Source: Pseudomonas gingeri (lineage in GTDB: Bacteria; Pseudomonadota; Gammaproteobacteria; Pseudomonadales; Pseudomonadaceae). Taken from it: 64,000 nucleotides of DNA. Location: positions 39,456 to 103,455 of the forward strand of contig NZ_JACAQA010000013.1 in the NCBI RefSeq assembly GCF_013385425.1. Reading direction: 5' to 3'. This document shows, piece by piece, positions 1 through 8,795 of the stretch. The translations under genes and the position numbers were made by a program. Under the pieces are notes generated by a model, which ran no database searches, was not told the DNA's origin, and saw only the letters and a program-made list of their open reading frames with translations. How positions within the stretch are numbered: position 1 is the first letter of the stretch; every line of letters starts with the position of its first letter.

Positions 1-1
1 G

Positions 2-1081
2 CTACTGACCCAACTGACCCACGAAGGCAAGCAGCCGCAGGTGCTGGAGGAGTTGGCAGCGAACCAAAGCCGTACCGACAGTGATTTCCGCCAGGGCTAC
101 CGTAATACCTTTCTCGCCACCCCCTGGGAGGTGTTCTTCCGTCCACCGCTGCAAGCGCGCAAATCCCGTCGGCTCAATACCCAGAGCGCCATCGTCACCG
201 GCCCGCCCGGCGAAGAAATCCACTGCGACGAATATGGCCGGGTGAAGGTGAAGTTCCACTGGGACCGCTCGGACGAAACCGATGCCCAAAGCAGTTGCTG
301 GCTACGGGTAGCCTCCAGCTGGGCCGGGCCCGGTCATGGCGCCGTGACCTTGCCCCGCGTCGGCATGGAAGTGCTGGTGACCTTTCTCGAAGGTGACCCC
401 GACCAACCGCTGATCACCGGCTGCCTGCCCAATCAGCGCCATCCGCCGACCTACCCGTTGCCGGCGCACAAGACCCGCAGCGTGTTCAAGAGCCGCAGCA
501 GTCCTGGCGGTGGTGGCAGTAATGAGCTGCGTATCGAAGACCGCAAGGGCGAAGAGCAGATCTACCTGCATGCCCAGCGCGATTGGCAACAACACATCGA
601 GCGCAATCTCTCGGTCACGGTCGGCCATGAACGGCATGAGTGCGTGGAAGCCAACAGCTACTGCGAGCTCAAGGCCGAGGAACACCACACCGTTCACCTG
701 GACCGCCGCGTCGAGGTAAAAGGCGATGACAGCCTGCTGGTCGCTGGTAGCCAACAGGTAAAGGCCGGGCTGGGTTACTTCATCGAGGCCGGGCAGGAGA
801 TCCACCTGCGGGCCGGGGACAAGGTGGTGATCGACGCGGGAGAGCAACTCACCCTCAAGGTCGGCGCGCACTTCATCAAGCTCGACGCCAACGGCATCAC
901 CTTGAACGGACCCGAGGCGAACGAGGACGCGGGTATAGGCTCGGGGCCGCGGATCAAGGGGCCATTGCTGCCGGGAGCGGTGGAACAGGCGCCGCCGTTG
1001 CGCCTTGAAACAGCCGTCGTCGACGGAGTGCCGGAACAACGCCAGAAAGAACTGGCGCTCGATACAGGTTTCTCCGACTGA
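2..1081 (+). CDS. vgrG: VgrG / TssI type VI secretion spike protein, 3' part only
   Basis: This is the C-terminal 359 or so residues of a VgrG spike; the frame is open to the window edge, so the start lies outside. The visible part begins in the gp27/gp5-like body and includes the OB-fold stretch (GEEIHCDEYGRVKVKFHWDR, then SSCWLRVASSWAGPGHG), which is characteristic of VgrG. The SNELRIEDRKGEEQIYLHAQ segment and the repetitive beta-helix region that follows form the needle. VgrG trimers cap the Hcp tube and carry effectors, so the next gene is the expected cargo. No extra catalytic domain is seen; the tail after the needle is about 60 residues, and the gene stops 46 bases before the effector start. 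Confidence 0.95.
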   Translation, partial: LLTQLTHEGKQPQVLEELAANQSRTDSDFRQGYRNTFLATPWEVFFRPPLQARKSRRLNTQSAIVTGPPGEEIHCDEYGRVKVKFHWDRSDETDAQSSCWLRVASSWAGPGHGAVTLPRVGMEVLVTFLEGDPDQPLITGCLPNQRHPPTYPLPAHKTRSVFKSRSSPGGGGSNELRIEDRKGEEQIYLHAQRDWQQHIERNLSVTVGHERHECVEANSYCELKAEEHHTVHLDRRVEVKGDDSLLVAGSQQVKAGLGYFIEAGQEIHLRAGDKVVIDAGEQLTLKVGAHFIKLDANGITLNGPEANEDAGIGSGPRIKGPLLPGAVEQAPPLRLETAVVDGVPEQRQKELALDTGFSD

Positions 1082-1127
1082 GCCCCCCCCTTAACCCGGA
1101 CAGGAGTTCGCCGACGAGTGTGCCGCG

Positions 1128-3128
1128 ATGACAGAGATATTCAGGACTGAAAACTGGTCATTTCCCTTAAAGGACGGAAATCAGGCCCCTTATGATCCTC
1201 ACCGTGACGTCAAGGCCTTGGCAAAGGCCGAAGGCGGTTACTACCCATTGGGACGGCGAGGGCTTTGGCACGGAGGCATTCATTTCGATGAAGCCACGGG
1301 CCTGATCTCGGATAAGCGCGAGATCTCTTGTTTAGCCGATGGCGAGGTGATCGCCTATCGCATTGATGAACGCTATCCGGCTTCGAGTTTCGAGGGGCGC
1401 TCGGCGGTGTTTTCCAGCGGTTTTGTGCTGGTCAGACATCGGTTGCAGCCACCACCGTTGACAGGAATCTCCTATGCACCTCCTGCGCCCACATTGACTG
1501 TTTACAGCCTGTACATGCACCTGCTGGATTGGGCGGGCTACCTGACCAGCTCGGGGTTGCGCCGTCCCACTTTCTGGGGCGGAGGCGTTTATCGGGTCAA
1601 GGACAGTGCGCAGGACAAGACACTCGGGTTGAGAATCCGGGCCGCCCCGAAAGATCATCCAGACCATGGAGTAATCCTCGCTGTCCTACCGCGGGGCACA
1701 ACCGTCATGACCAAGGCTGCGTCTGCGGCGGATAAATGGCTGGAGGTTGTCAGCGTCAGCCCTGAAATCGAGGGGTTGGCGCCGTCCACTGGCTGGGTGT
1801 TCAAGCCAGAAATGACCGCATTGGGAACGGATCGGTACCTGATCGGTAATGCTGCCAAGGATGCGCCTGTCGAGCAAATGACCGGTGTGAACGTTCGAGC
1901 AACGGCCAATGCCAACGCCAACCCCCTGGGGCTACTGCCGATTGGCACCTCACTCAAGATCAGCAACGTGGGTGCAGTGGGCAAATTCCGCAAGCTGCTG
2001 AAGATCGTCAGCGGCAAGTGTGTACCACCTCTGGCGATCGATGAGAACGGACATCTACCGGGTTTTGTCTGGCTGGATGCACTGGAGGCCAACCGCGAAC
2101 CCGAGGCGAAAGATCGCGTTGTCGTGCTGAATGAACCGATCAGGATCAAGGCGGGAGATCTGATCGGCCATGTCGGCAAATATCAGGAGCTCAGCGAGGA
2201 CATCGCCAGAAACCTGCTGCACCTGGAAGTTTTCAGCTGCGAGGACGTGCCCGACTTTATCGCTCGAAGTCGTGAGTACGCCGCCTGTCTTCCCGCCGAC
2301 CAGCGCACCTTGTTGAAACTCTACAAAGGCAGCAGCCGGGTGGTCCCCCACCGTGAAGACATCAATACCGATAACCCGCCGAGCATCAATGAGCCCGGAG
2401 CGGTGATCGGTGCGCCGGTGATTCTGCCGGTCGGGCTGCTGGAGTCGTTGCCGCCCGAATCGAAATTGAGCATTACCGAAACAGTTCCCGGAACCACCAT
2501 CAGCTACACCCGTCGCTGGTGGCGCCTGGACGATCATTTGCCGAACGAGTCCGGCGAGACAGTCAGCGGCTGGGTGCTGGAGCAAGACCTGCTGACGACT
2601 CGTCATAGTCCGTGGGAATGGGAGGGTTATGAATGCATCACCGAGACCAGTCGAAATGCCGACAACCTTGCTCATCACCTTTCATCGCTGGCAGATCTGA
2701 CCCTAGAGCAACGTCGTCATTACCAGGCGTTGGCGAGCAGAGCAGGCAAAGGGCCAATCAGGTCACGGCTGCACACACTCCTGAATATCGGCGAAAACGA
2801 GCACCTGGGACACGAAGAGATCCGTGCCGCACGGGACAAACCTTGGCACGCGCAGGCGATAGGCAGGCTGATTACCCACTATAAAAGCGAGTGGTTCTGG
2901 AACCCGCAAAAGTGGGATGAACTGGACGCGCTCTGGGACCACACGGGACGCGTGAGGCCAGAACAATGGCAGATTTCAAAAGCACGGATAAAGAAACTGT
3001 CATGGTGGGCGGAATTGGCAGGGCTGCACGGGATCAGTTTGGAGGGCAAGGCGTGGCACTTTCATATGATCCAGACTCGCCGAGGCGGCTGGCCTAAAGG
3101 GCAGCCAGGCAGCTCAATTCGTCAATAA
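1128..3128 (+). CDS. Probable T6SS peptidoglycan-hydrolase effector (M23-like fold with SH3-like repeats), abnormal C-terminus
   Basis: Protein of 666 residues directly downstream of vgrG, with no signal peptide, as expected of a VgrG cargo. The N-terminus has a lysostaphin/M23-like pattern (WHGGIHFDEATG near residue 47, then ISCLADGEVIAYRID). It is followed by two SH3b-like segments (LGLRIRAAP...VLPRGTTV near 168-190 and NVRATANA...LPIGTSL near 255-275) and a second motif, ARNLLHLEVF, near 363. The last third, up to GKAWHFH near residue 645, resembles the conserved end of this effector class. The final 20 or so residues read through a lysozyme-domain segment in the wrong frame, so the true C-terminus has probably been lost. 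Start is the only in-frame ATG; an AGGAG lies 21 bases upstream, further than usual. Enzymatic class is inferred, not proven. Confidence 0.7.
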   Translation: MTEIFRTENWSFPLKDGNQAPYDPHRDVKALAKAEGGYYPLGRRGLWHGGIHFDEATGLISDKREISCLADGEVIAYRIDERYPASSFEGRSAVFSSGFVLVRHRLQPPPLTGISYAPPAPTLTVYSLYMHLLDWAGYLTSSGLRRPTFWGGGVYRVKDSAQDKTLGLRIRAAPKDHPDHGVILAVLPRGTTVMTKAASAADKWLEVVSVSPEIEGLAPSTGWVFKPEMTALGTDRYLIGNAAKDAPVEQMTGVNVRATANANANPLGLLPIGTSLKISNVGAVGKFRKLLKIVSGKCVPPLAIDENGHLPGFVWLDALEANREPEAKDRVVVLNEPIRIKAGDLIGHVGKYQELSEDIARNLLHLEVFSCEDVPDFIARSREYAACLPADQRTLLKLYKGSSRVVPHREDINTDNPPSINEPGAVIGAPVILPVGLLESLPPESKLSITETVPGTTISYTRRWWRLDDHLPNESGETVSGWVLEQDLLTTRHSPWEWEGYECITETSRNADNLAHHLSSLADLTLEQRRHYQALASRAGKGPIRSRLHTLLNIGENEHLGHEEIRAARDKPWHAQAIGRLITHYKSEWFWNPQKWDELDALWDHTGRVRPEQWQISKARIKKLSWWAELAGLHGISLEGKAWHFHMIQTRRGGWPKGQPGSSIRQ

Positions 3129-3462
3129 TTACCGAGCATCGATAGGAGATATCACACATCAACAAGAGCAGGCCCTCTTTGACTTGATTTACCCGTTTTA
3201 CATCGATAGAGCGATAGCCAACTACAATAAATGGACAGAGAACCTGGCCGGACGGCAGCCGTGGGAATCGCTTCACCCCATCATCAGGGATATTCTTGTC
3301 GACTTCGTTTACCAAGGTTTTACCGCTGGTCCCAACCCGATGAAAGCCGGGATGAAAAACAACTTTTCCGAACTGATAAGTTATATAGAAAACACACCCG
3401 CAATCAGCCAATACGAGCCGGGCCGGCAGCGAGCGAACTATTTGAGAAAGTACCAGCAATGA
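3070..3462 (+). pseudogene. Out-of-frame fragment of a lysozyme-like (pesticin-type) toxin domain
   Basis: In the frame one base ahead of the effector there is an open stretch of 130 codons from just after a TGA at 3067. It reads SRLAEAAGLKGSQAAQFV, ITHQQEQALFDLIYPFYI, then LVDFVYQG and a C-terminal GRQRANYL. This pattern matches the C-terminal two-thirds of pesticin / T4-lysozyme-like muramidase domains (AGLKG, IT-Q-LF, DF-YQG). The N-terminal part that holds the catalytic Glu and the GVTIG-type motif is absent, and no good start codon precedes it; the only early option is a TTG at 3184. Its stop overlaps the next gene's start (ATGA, 3459-3462), the usual toxin/immunity coupling. Most likely the remnant of an effector tip left by deletion or recombination. 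Confidence 0.65.
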
Positions 3463-3863
3463 ACATTACTAAAAAAGCCCTGATTTTTTTACTCCCTGCT
3501 ACTTTGTGGTCGATCGCAGGTGGCGCCTACGCTCTTGATTGCGAAAACATCATCGCCAGCACACAGATTGACACTTGTGCAAAATCAAAAAAAGAAAGCA
3601 CGGACAAAACACTTAACGAAATCTATAAAAAACTGATCATTCGAATCAAAGAGCAATACGCCCCTGATCCCGAAATGGGAGAGCGTTACCTTTCAAAACT
3701 CAGAAACTCCCAGCGCGCCTGGATAACGTTACGTGATGCGAACTGTGAGCTTGAATCCTTTTTAGCAGACCCGTCCTCTCCTGCCCATGAAACGCTCACC
3801 AACAACTGCATCACAAAAATGAGTCGGGAGCGATCAGCCTACCTGGACCAAACACAACCCTGA
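3459..3863 (+). CDS. LprI-type (DUF1311) lysozyme inhibitor, probable periplasmic immunity protein
   Basis: Protein of 134 residues with a clear Sec signal peptide (basic MNITKK, hydrophobic core, cleavage after AYA near residue 25). The mature part has the LprI N-terminal-domain pattern: Cys28, QIDTC at Cys40, a LNEIYKKL helix, SQRAWITLRDANC, and a late NNCITK cysteine. Family members bind and inhibit lysozyme in the periplasm. Its start overlaps the stop of the lysozyme-like fragment (ATGA), so the obvious role is immunity against a muramidase effector tip. This start is preferred over an upstream in-frame codon because it gives the signal peptide. The gene is visibly richer in A/T than its neighbours, consistent with recent acquisition. 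Specific pairing with the fragment is inference. Confidence 0.8.
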   Translation: MNITKKALIFLLPATLWSIAGGAYALDCENIIASTQIDTCAKSKKESTDKTLNEIYKKLIIRIKEQYAPDPEMGERYLSKLRNSQRAWITLRDANCELESFLADPSSPAHETLTNNCITKMSRERSAYLDQTQP

Positions 3864-3866
3864 CCC

Positions 3867-3898
3867 TGGCGGAAGCTGGCAAGAAGAAGCTTCCGCCA
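3867..3898. terminator. 11-bp perfect inverted repeat after the immunity gene
   Basis: Arms 3867-3877 and 3888-3898 are perfectly complementary with a 10-base loop, starting 3 bases after the lprI-like stop codon. There is no T-tract, so it may act as a weak or Rho-assisted terminator or as an RNA-stabilising hairpin. Confidence 0.5.
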
Positions 3899-3962
3899 TC
3901 GCCGATGGTGGCAGTGCGCGGCCAACGCAAGCTTGCTCGCGATCCGCACACCCGCCCTTCAC

Positions 3963-4718
3963 CTAGGTCGCCGGCCGAATCTCACCGATCAAGGTCTGCA
4001 ACGAATAACCCAGGCGCGGCGCCAGTTCATCGGCCCGGCTCTGCAATCCGCGCAGGTCCAGCTCCTGGTCGAGGTCCGCCGGCACGATCAGGATGACATT
4101 GCCCTCCTTCACCGGCAGCTCCCAGTAGTGTCGGTGATACAGCCCGCGCAACAACGCAGCACCCAAGGGTTTGCCGTCATCGGTGGCCCATTGGTTGATC
4201 ACCAGCCAGCCGCCAGGATTGAGTTTCTTCTGGCAGTTTTCCAGAAAGCTCCAGGCCAGATGGCCGACACCGGGACCGACATCGGTATACAGGTCGACAA
4301 AAATCAGGTCGGCCGACTCCGCGCTCTCCAGCAGTTCCAGCGCATCACCGACGCGGATATACAGGCGCGGATCGTCATCCAGACCCAGGTACTCGATGGC
4401 CAGGCGCGGCACGTCCGGGCGCAGCTCGATGGCCTCGACATCCTCCAGCGGCAGGAACCGCAGGCACGCCTGGGTCAAGGTCCCGGCCCCCAGCCCCAGG
4501 AACAGGGCGCTTTCCGGCTCTTCGTGGCACAAGGCACCGATCAGCATGGCCCGGGTGTAGTCGTATTCCAGCCAACTGGGATCGGCGGTGAACACGCAGC
4601 TCTGCTCAATGGCATCGCCAAATTCGAGAAAGCGGTAATCGTCCACTTCAAGGACTCGAATCATGCCGAAGGCATCGTGCACTTCGGCGAGCAGACGCTC
4701 CACGCGCTCCTCAGCCAT
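3963..4718 (-). CDS. Spermidine/spermine-synthase-like methyltransferase-fold protein
   Basis: Protein of 251 residues with a Rossmann aminopropyltransferase/methyltransferase fold: ALFLGLGAGTLTQACL is the nucleotide-binding glycine loop, EAIELRPDV the acidic end of strand 2, and ADLIFVDLYTD the strand-4 motif. Such speE-like proteins often lack part of the polyamine site, and here the DxxD-type signature of true spermidine synthase is not obvious, so the substrate is uncertain. The ATG at 4718 is chosen because AAGGA lies 7 bases upstream; a start at 4748 would add ten residues with no such site. It is divergent from the DAHP synthase gene. Confidence 0.8.
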   Translation of the reverse strand: MAEERVERLLAEVHDAFGMIRVLEVDDYRFLEFGDAIEQSCVFTADPSWLEYDYTRAMLIGALCHEEPESALFLGLGAGTLTQACLRFLPLEDVEAIELRPDVPRLAIEYLGLDDDPRLYIRVGDALELLESAESADLIFVDLYTDVGPGVGHLAWSFLENCQKKLNPGGWLVINQWATDDGKPLGAALLRGLYHRHYWELPVKEGNVILIVPADLDQELDLRGLQSRADELAPRLGYSLQTLIGEIRPAT

Positions 4719-4828
4719 TTCATATCCTTGCAAGCGGGAAAAGCGCAATTGTCAGCCAAGCCGACAGAGCAGGTCACGTACTAATTACTGCTAACATGGG
4801 CCTCCCACCGTCAAACCTCGAGTTCATG

Positions 4829-6175
4829 ATGAGCCAACCCTGGAGCCCCGACAGCTGGCGCGCCCTGCCGATCCAGCAACAACCCCAGTATCCGGACGCC
4901 GCGCACCTGCTGCGAGTCGAGCAAAGCCTGGCCAGTTATCCACCACTGGTGTTCGCCGGGGAAGCCCGTGAACTGCGCCGTCAGTTCGCCGAAGTCACCC
5001 AGGGCCGCGCCTTCCTGCTCCAGGGCGGCGATTGCGCCGAGAGCTTCGCCGAGTTCTCGGCGGCGAAGATTCGCGATACCTTCAAGGTGCTGCTGCAAAT
5101 GGCCATTGTCATGACCTTTGCCGCCGGCTGCCCGGTGGTCAAGGTCGGGCGCATGGCCGGCCAGTTCGCCAAACCCCGTTCGGCCAACGACGAAACCATC
5201 AACGGCGTGACCCTGCCGGCCTACCGTGGCGATATCGTCAACGGCATCGGCTTCGATGAAAAAAGCCGCGTGCCGGACCCGGACCGCCTGTTGCAGTCCT
5301 ACCATCAGGCCACGGCGACCCTGAACCTGCTGCGGGCCTTCGCCCAGGGCGGCTTTGCCGACCTGCACCAGGTGCACAAGTGGAACCTGGACTTCATCGC
5401 CAACTCGGCCCTGGCCGAGAAGTACAGCCAACTGGCCGACCGTATCGATGAAACCCTGGCGTTCATGCGTGCCTGCGGCATGGACAGCTCGCCGCAATTG
5501 CGCGAAACCAGCTTTTTCACCGCCCACGAGGCACTGCTGCTGAATTACGAAGAAGCCTTCGTGCGCCGCGACAGCCTGACCAACGATTATTACGATTGCT
5601 CGGCCCATATGCTCTGGATCGGCGACCGTACCCGTCAGCTCGATGGTGCCCACGTCGAGTTCCTGCGCGGGGTGAACAACCCGATCGGGGTCAAGGTCGG
5701 CCCGAGCATGAACACCGACGACCTGATCCGCCTGATCGATATCCTCAACCCGGACAATGATCCCGGTCGCCTGAACCTGATCGTGCGCATGGGGGCGAAC
5801 AAGGTCGGCGATCACTTGCCGCAACTGATCCGCGCCGTGGAAAGCGAAGGCAAGAAGGTGCTGTGGAGCTCCGACCCGATGCACGGCAACACCATCAAGG
5901 CCAGCAGCGGCTACAAGACCCGGGATTTCGCGCAGATCCTCAGCGAGGTGAAGCAGTTCTTCCAGGTGCACCAGGCCGAAGGCAGCTACGCGGGCGGGAT
6001 TCATATCGAGATGACCGGGCAGAACGTCACCGAGTGCATCGGTGGCGCGCGCCCTATTACCGAGGATGGGTTGTCGGATCGTTATCACACCCATTGCGAT
6101 CCGCGGATGAACGCCGATCAGTCGCTGGAACTGGCGTTTTTGATTGCCGAGACCTTGAAGCAGGTGCGGCGTTGA
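4829..6175 (+). CDS. Class II 3-deoxy-7-phosphoheptulonate (DAHP) synthase
   Basis: A 448-residue plant/bacterial class II DAHP synthase, condensing phosphoenolpyruvate and erythrose 4-phosphate in the first step of aromatic amino acid and shikimate biosynthesis. Landmarks are GGDCAESFAEF near residue 70, KVGRMAGQFAKPRS near 110, the internal WIGDRTRQLDGAHVEF, GVKVGPSMN, VLWSSDPMHGNT and the metal-binding HIEMTGQNVTECIGG near 395. The length agrees with Pseudomonas class II enzymes. The start at MSQPWSPDSW is chosen by family convention over an upstream in-frame ATG at 4796; the Shine-Dalgarno signal is weak. These enzymes can feed housekeeping or phenazine-type secondary pathways; nothing nearby suggests a secondary cluster, so a housekeeping role is likely. 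Confidence 0.93.
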   Translation: MSQPWSPDSWRALPIQQQPQYPDAAHLLRVEQSLASYPPLVFAGEARELRRQFAEVTQGRAFLLQGGDCAESFAEFSAAKIRDTFKVLLQMAIVMTFAAGCPVVKVGRMAGQFAKPRSANDETINGVTLPAYRGDIVNGIGFDEKSRVPDPDRLLQSYHQATATLNLLRAFAQGGFADLHQVHKWNLDFIANSALAEKYSQLADRIDETLAFMRACGMDSSPQLRETSFFTAHEALLLNYEEAFVRRDSLTNDYYDCSAHMLWIGDRTRQLDGAHVEFLRGVNNPIGVKVGPSMNTDDLIRLIDILNPDNDPGRLNLIVRMGANKVGDHLPQLIRAVESEGKKVLWSSDPMHGNTIKASSGYKTRDFAQILSEVKQFFQVHQAEGSYAGGIHIEMTGQNVTECIGGARPITEDGLSDRYHTHCDPRMNADQSLELAFLIAETLKQVRR

Positions 6176-6202
6176 GTCAGTAGGTTTTTTATTGTCTGGA
6201 AG

Positions 6203-6319
6203 GGCCTCTTCGCGGCGGTGGGGCGATCCGACAAGCCCAGCTCCTACAGTCCGGCGTCGGATACATATTTTGCGTACGACACCAGACTGTAGGAGCAGGG
6301 CTTGCCCGCGAAGGCGGCC
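6203..6319. repeat. Inverted pair of Pseudomonas REP-type palindromes
   Basis: Two REP-like units face each other: one ending in AAGCCCAGCTCCTACAGT (about 6203-6250) and its partner beginning ACTGTAGGAGCAGGGCTT (6286-6319). Both carry the CGCGAAGG/CCTTCGCG core. The pair lies between convergent DAHP synthase and ycaQ-like genes, a typical REPIN position, and may help stop transcription from both sides. Confidence 0.75.
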
Positions 6320-6344
6320 TCACAGGCACCGCCATATCCAGCGT

Positions 6345-7556
6345 TCACAGCAACCCACGCAACCGCTGCGCACTGACCCGCTGACAATTGAGCTGAATAT
6401 CCGCCAACCCCAGCCAATCGGCCAACTGCCGCAAGTTGACGGCCAGCGCCGCCATCCCCGCCTCATCCAGCCCCTGCTCTTCCTCATGCACCGCATGCAC
6501 GGCCAACCGCCCGAGCGCCCGTTCCGCACGCAGGTCGACCCGCGCGGCAATCCGTTCGTTGTGCAAAAACGGCAACACGTAATAGCCATACACCCGCTTG
6601 TGCTGCGGCGTGTAGATCTCCAGCCGATAACGGAAATCGAACAACCGCTCGGTACGGCTGCGTTCCCAGATCAACGAGTCGAACGGCGACAACAGAGCAC
6701 TGGCCTCGACTCGGCGTGGGACCTTGATATCCGGCAAGCAGTACACCGGCTGGCGCCAGCCCTGCACCTCACCCACCTGCAATTCACCGGCCTCGACCAA
6801 CTCCGCCAGGCGTGCACGGCTATCGCCCGGGTCCAGGCGAAAGTAGTCACGCAGATCCTTTTCCGTCGCCACCCCAAGAGCCGCCGCGGCCTGGCGTAAC
6901 AAGCCGCGCTGGGCCTCGGCTTCGTCAATCAGCGGCTGTCCAAGCACCGCCGACGGAATCACCCGCTCCGGCAGATCGTAGAGCCGTTCAAAGCCCCGGC
7001 GCCCGGCCACCGTCACTTCACCGGCGGCGAACAACCATTCCAACGCATGCTTCTCGGCACTCCAATCCCACCAGGGTCCGGCTTTTTCCTCACGACTCGA
7101 CAGGCTGCCCGCGCCCAACGCGCCGCGTTCCTCGACCAAAGCCAGTACCCGGCGAATGGTCGCCTGCTCATCGCGGCCGAAACGCGCCATCTGCTGATAG
7201 ATCCCCTCGCCACGGGACGCCCGCTGCATGCGCCAGCGCATCAGCGGATACAGCGACATCGGCAGCAACGACGCTTCGTGCCCCCAGTATTCGAACAAGG
7301 TGCGCCGTCGCCCCTGGCTCCAGGCGGCCTGGTCGAGCAAGTCGGAGGAGTAGTTGCCCAATCGCGAGAACAACGGCAGATAGTGCGAACGCACCAAGGC
7401 GTTGACCGAATCGATCTGCACCACACCCAGGCGCTCGATCAGCCGATTGACCTGCATCGGCTTGATCGATGTCGAGGCTCTACGCCCCTGGAAACCCTGG
7501 GCCGCGAGCGCCAGGCGGCGGGCTTGTTTCAATGAAAACGACAGGTCTGCGGGCAT
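6345..7556 (-). CDS. YcaQ-family winged-helix DNA glycosylase
   Basis: Protein of 403 residues in the AlkX/YcaQ-AlkZ family of winged-helix glycosylases that excise bulky alkylated bases and unhook interstrand crosslinks. The family's QxD catalytic-loop element is present as Q47-I-D49 (VVQIDSVNALVRSHYLPL). The conserved EYWGHEASLLP stretch follows near residue 95, and WDWSAEKHALEWLFAAGEV forms part of the winged-helix tract. The C-terminal SPFDSLIWERSRTERLFDF is also typical. The start was set at 7556 because AAGGAGG sits 6 bases upstream; the longer open frame lacks conserved sequence. It stands alone on its strand; no regulatory signal is evident. Confidence 0.85.
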   Translation of the reverse strand: MPADLSFSLKQARRLALAAQGFQGRRASTSIKPMQVNRLIERLGVVQIDSVNALVRSHYLPLFSRLGNYSSDLLDQAAWSQGRRRTLFEYWGHEASLLPMSLYPLMRWRMQRASRGEGIYQQMARFGRDEQATIRRVLALVEERGALGAGSLSSREEKAGPWWDWSAEKHALEWLFAAGEVTVAGRRGFERLYDLPERVIPSAVLGQPLIDEAEAQRGLLRQAAAALGVATEKDLRDYFRLDPGDSRARLAELVEAGELQVGEVQGWRQPVYCLPDIKVPRRVEASALLSPFDSLIWERSRTERLFDFRYRLEIYTPQHKRVYGYYVLPFLHNERIAARVDLRAERALGRLAVHAVHEEEQGLDEAGMAALAVNLRQLADWLGLADIQLNCQRVSAQRLRGLL

Positions 7557-7614
7557 GCACGCCTCCTTGTGAACCCGCAAACTACCGCAGTCGCCCCCTG
7601 CTTGTGTAGCGCTA

Positions 7615-7842
7615 TCAACGGCCCTTGCCCAGCGGATCATTCCAGAAATGCCGATGGGTTTCCTGCTCGACATCGGCGCGACTGAGGCCCATGTCCTTGA
7701 GCGCGTCGTCATTCAATGCCGCCAGTACCTGACGCTCGCGCGACACCTCATGCCAACGGACAACCCGCCGCCACAAGGCCCGCAGCGACAGCACCGAATG
7801 CGCGCCACCATCGATCAACAGATAACCTTTTTGACCTTTCAT
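7615..7842 (-). CDS. DUF1127 small protein
   Basis: A 75-residue protein with the Arg-rich DUF1127 signature in its middle (WRRVVRWHEVSRERQVLAALNDDALKDMGLSRADVEQE). DUF1127 proteins occur widely in proteobacteria; some bind RNA and influence phosphate or carbon metabolism, but the function of this one is unknown. Two adjacent ATGs exist; the second (7842) is chosen because GGAGGG lies 7 bases upstream of it. It is divergent from a LysR gene 63 bases away, which may control it. Confidence 0.8.
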   Translation of the reverse strand: MKGQKGYLLIDGGAHSVLSLRALWRRVVRWHEVSRERQVLAALNDDALKDMGLSRADVEQETHRHFWNDPLGKGR

Positions 7843-7904
7843 CATCCTACCCTCCAGTTGGGGATGACTAAAGTCTGTACCTGGCGCTAAGATCAATCCA
7901 ACGA

Positions 7905-8795
7905 ATGTTTCTTATGCAATACATCTCGGAGATTGATGAATTGTCCAGCTACCCGAGCATCGACACCGACGTTCTGCGCACCTTTGTCGCGATTGCCGAT
8001 CAAGGCGGCTTTACCAAGGCCGGCGAGTTGGTCAACCGCACACAATCAGCCGTCAGCATGCAGATGAAACGCCTGGAAGAGGATGTGCTCAAGCGCCAGT
8101 TGTTCGAGCGCGACGGACGCCAGGTGCGACTGACAGCCGAAGGCCAGGTGCTGCTCGGGTATGCCCGGCGCATCCTGAAACTGCACAGCGAAGTGTTCAA
8201 CACCCTGCGCGAGCCGCATATGGTCGGCATGGTGCGGATCGGCGTACCGGATGACTACGTGATGCGTTTCCTGCCAGGCATCCTCTCGCATTTCGCGCAG
8301 TTCTATCCTCTGGTCAAGATCGAAGTGAACTGCGAATCCTCCACGCAGTTGCTGCAACGCCACGACCTGGACCTGACCATCGTCACCCGCAAACCGGGCA
8401 ATGAACTCGGCCAGTTGCTGCGCCAGGAACGACTGGTCTGGGCCGAAGCCCAATGTTCCGCCAATCACGAACAAACGCCCTTGCCACTGGCCATGGACGG
8501 TATCGATTGCTTCTGCACCCAATGGGCCTGCAATGCACTGGACGCCCGTGGCCGCGACTATCGCCTGGCCTACAACTGCCCGAGCCTGTCGACGATCATG
8601 GCGGTGGTCAACGCCGGCCTGGCCATGACCGCCCAGTTGGAAAGCCTGATTCCCCAGGACTGGCGGATTCTGGGCGAAGCCGAAGACTTGCCCCAGTTGC
8701 CCCTGCTCAACATCATGCTGGTGCGCAACCTGAACAAGCCGTCACCGATCACCGAATGCCTGGCCGAGCACATCGTCGAAGGTTTCAAACTTTGA
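7905..8795 (+). CDS. LysR-family transcriptional regulator (LrhA-like)
   Basis: A 296-residue LysR regulator. The N-terminal winged HTH is at about residues 22-80 (DTDVLRTFVAIADQGGFTKAGELVNRTQSAVSMQMKRLEE), followed by the substrate-binding domain starting at GMVRIGVPDDYVMRFLP. The DxLRTFVAI...RTQSAVSMQ pattern is closer to the LrhA/HexA branch than to metabolic LysRs. Its 3' end overlaps the convergent exporter gene by 11 bases. Target genes cannot be read from the sequence; the divergent DUF1127 gene is the natural candidate. Confidence 0.88.
   Translation: MFLMQYISEIDELSSYPSIDTDVLRTFVAIADQGGFTKAGELVNRTQSAVSMQMKRLEEDVLKRQLFERDGRQVRLTAEGQVLLGYARRILKLHSEVFNTLREPHMVGMVRIGVPDDYVMRFLPGILSHFAQFYPLVKIEVNCESSTQLLQRHDLDLTIVTRKPGNELGQLLRQERLVWAEAQCSANHEQTPLPLAMDGIDCFCTQWACNALDARGRDYRLAYNCPSLSTIMAVVNAGLAMTAQLESLIPQDWRILGEAEDLPQLPLLNIMLVRNLNKPSPITECLAEHIVEGFKL

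Noticed and set aside
302..1039. Long open frame on the minus strand opposite vgrG
   Set aside because: It is a shadow of the GC-rich vgrG coding frame; its translation has no recognisable domain.
4811..6094. 427-codon minus-strand frame opposite DAHP synthase
   Set aside because: The plus-strand frame encodes a clear enzyme; the antisense translation is His/Gly/Val-rich and typical of codon-bias shadows.
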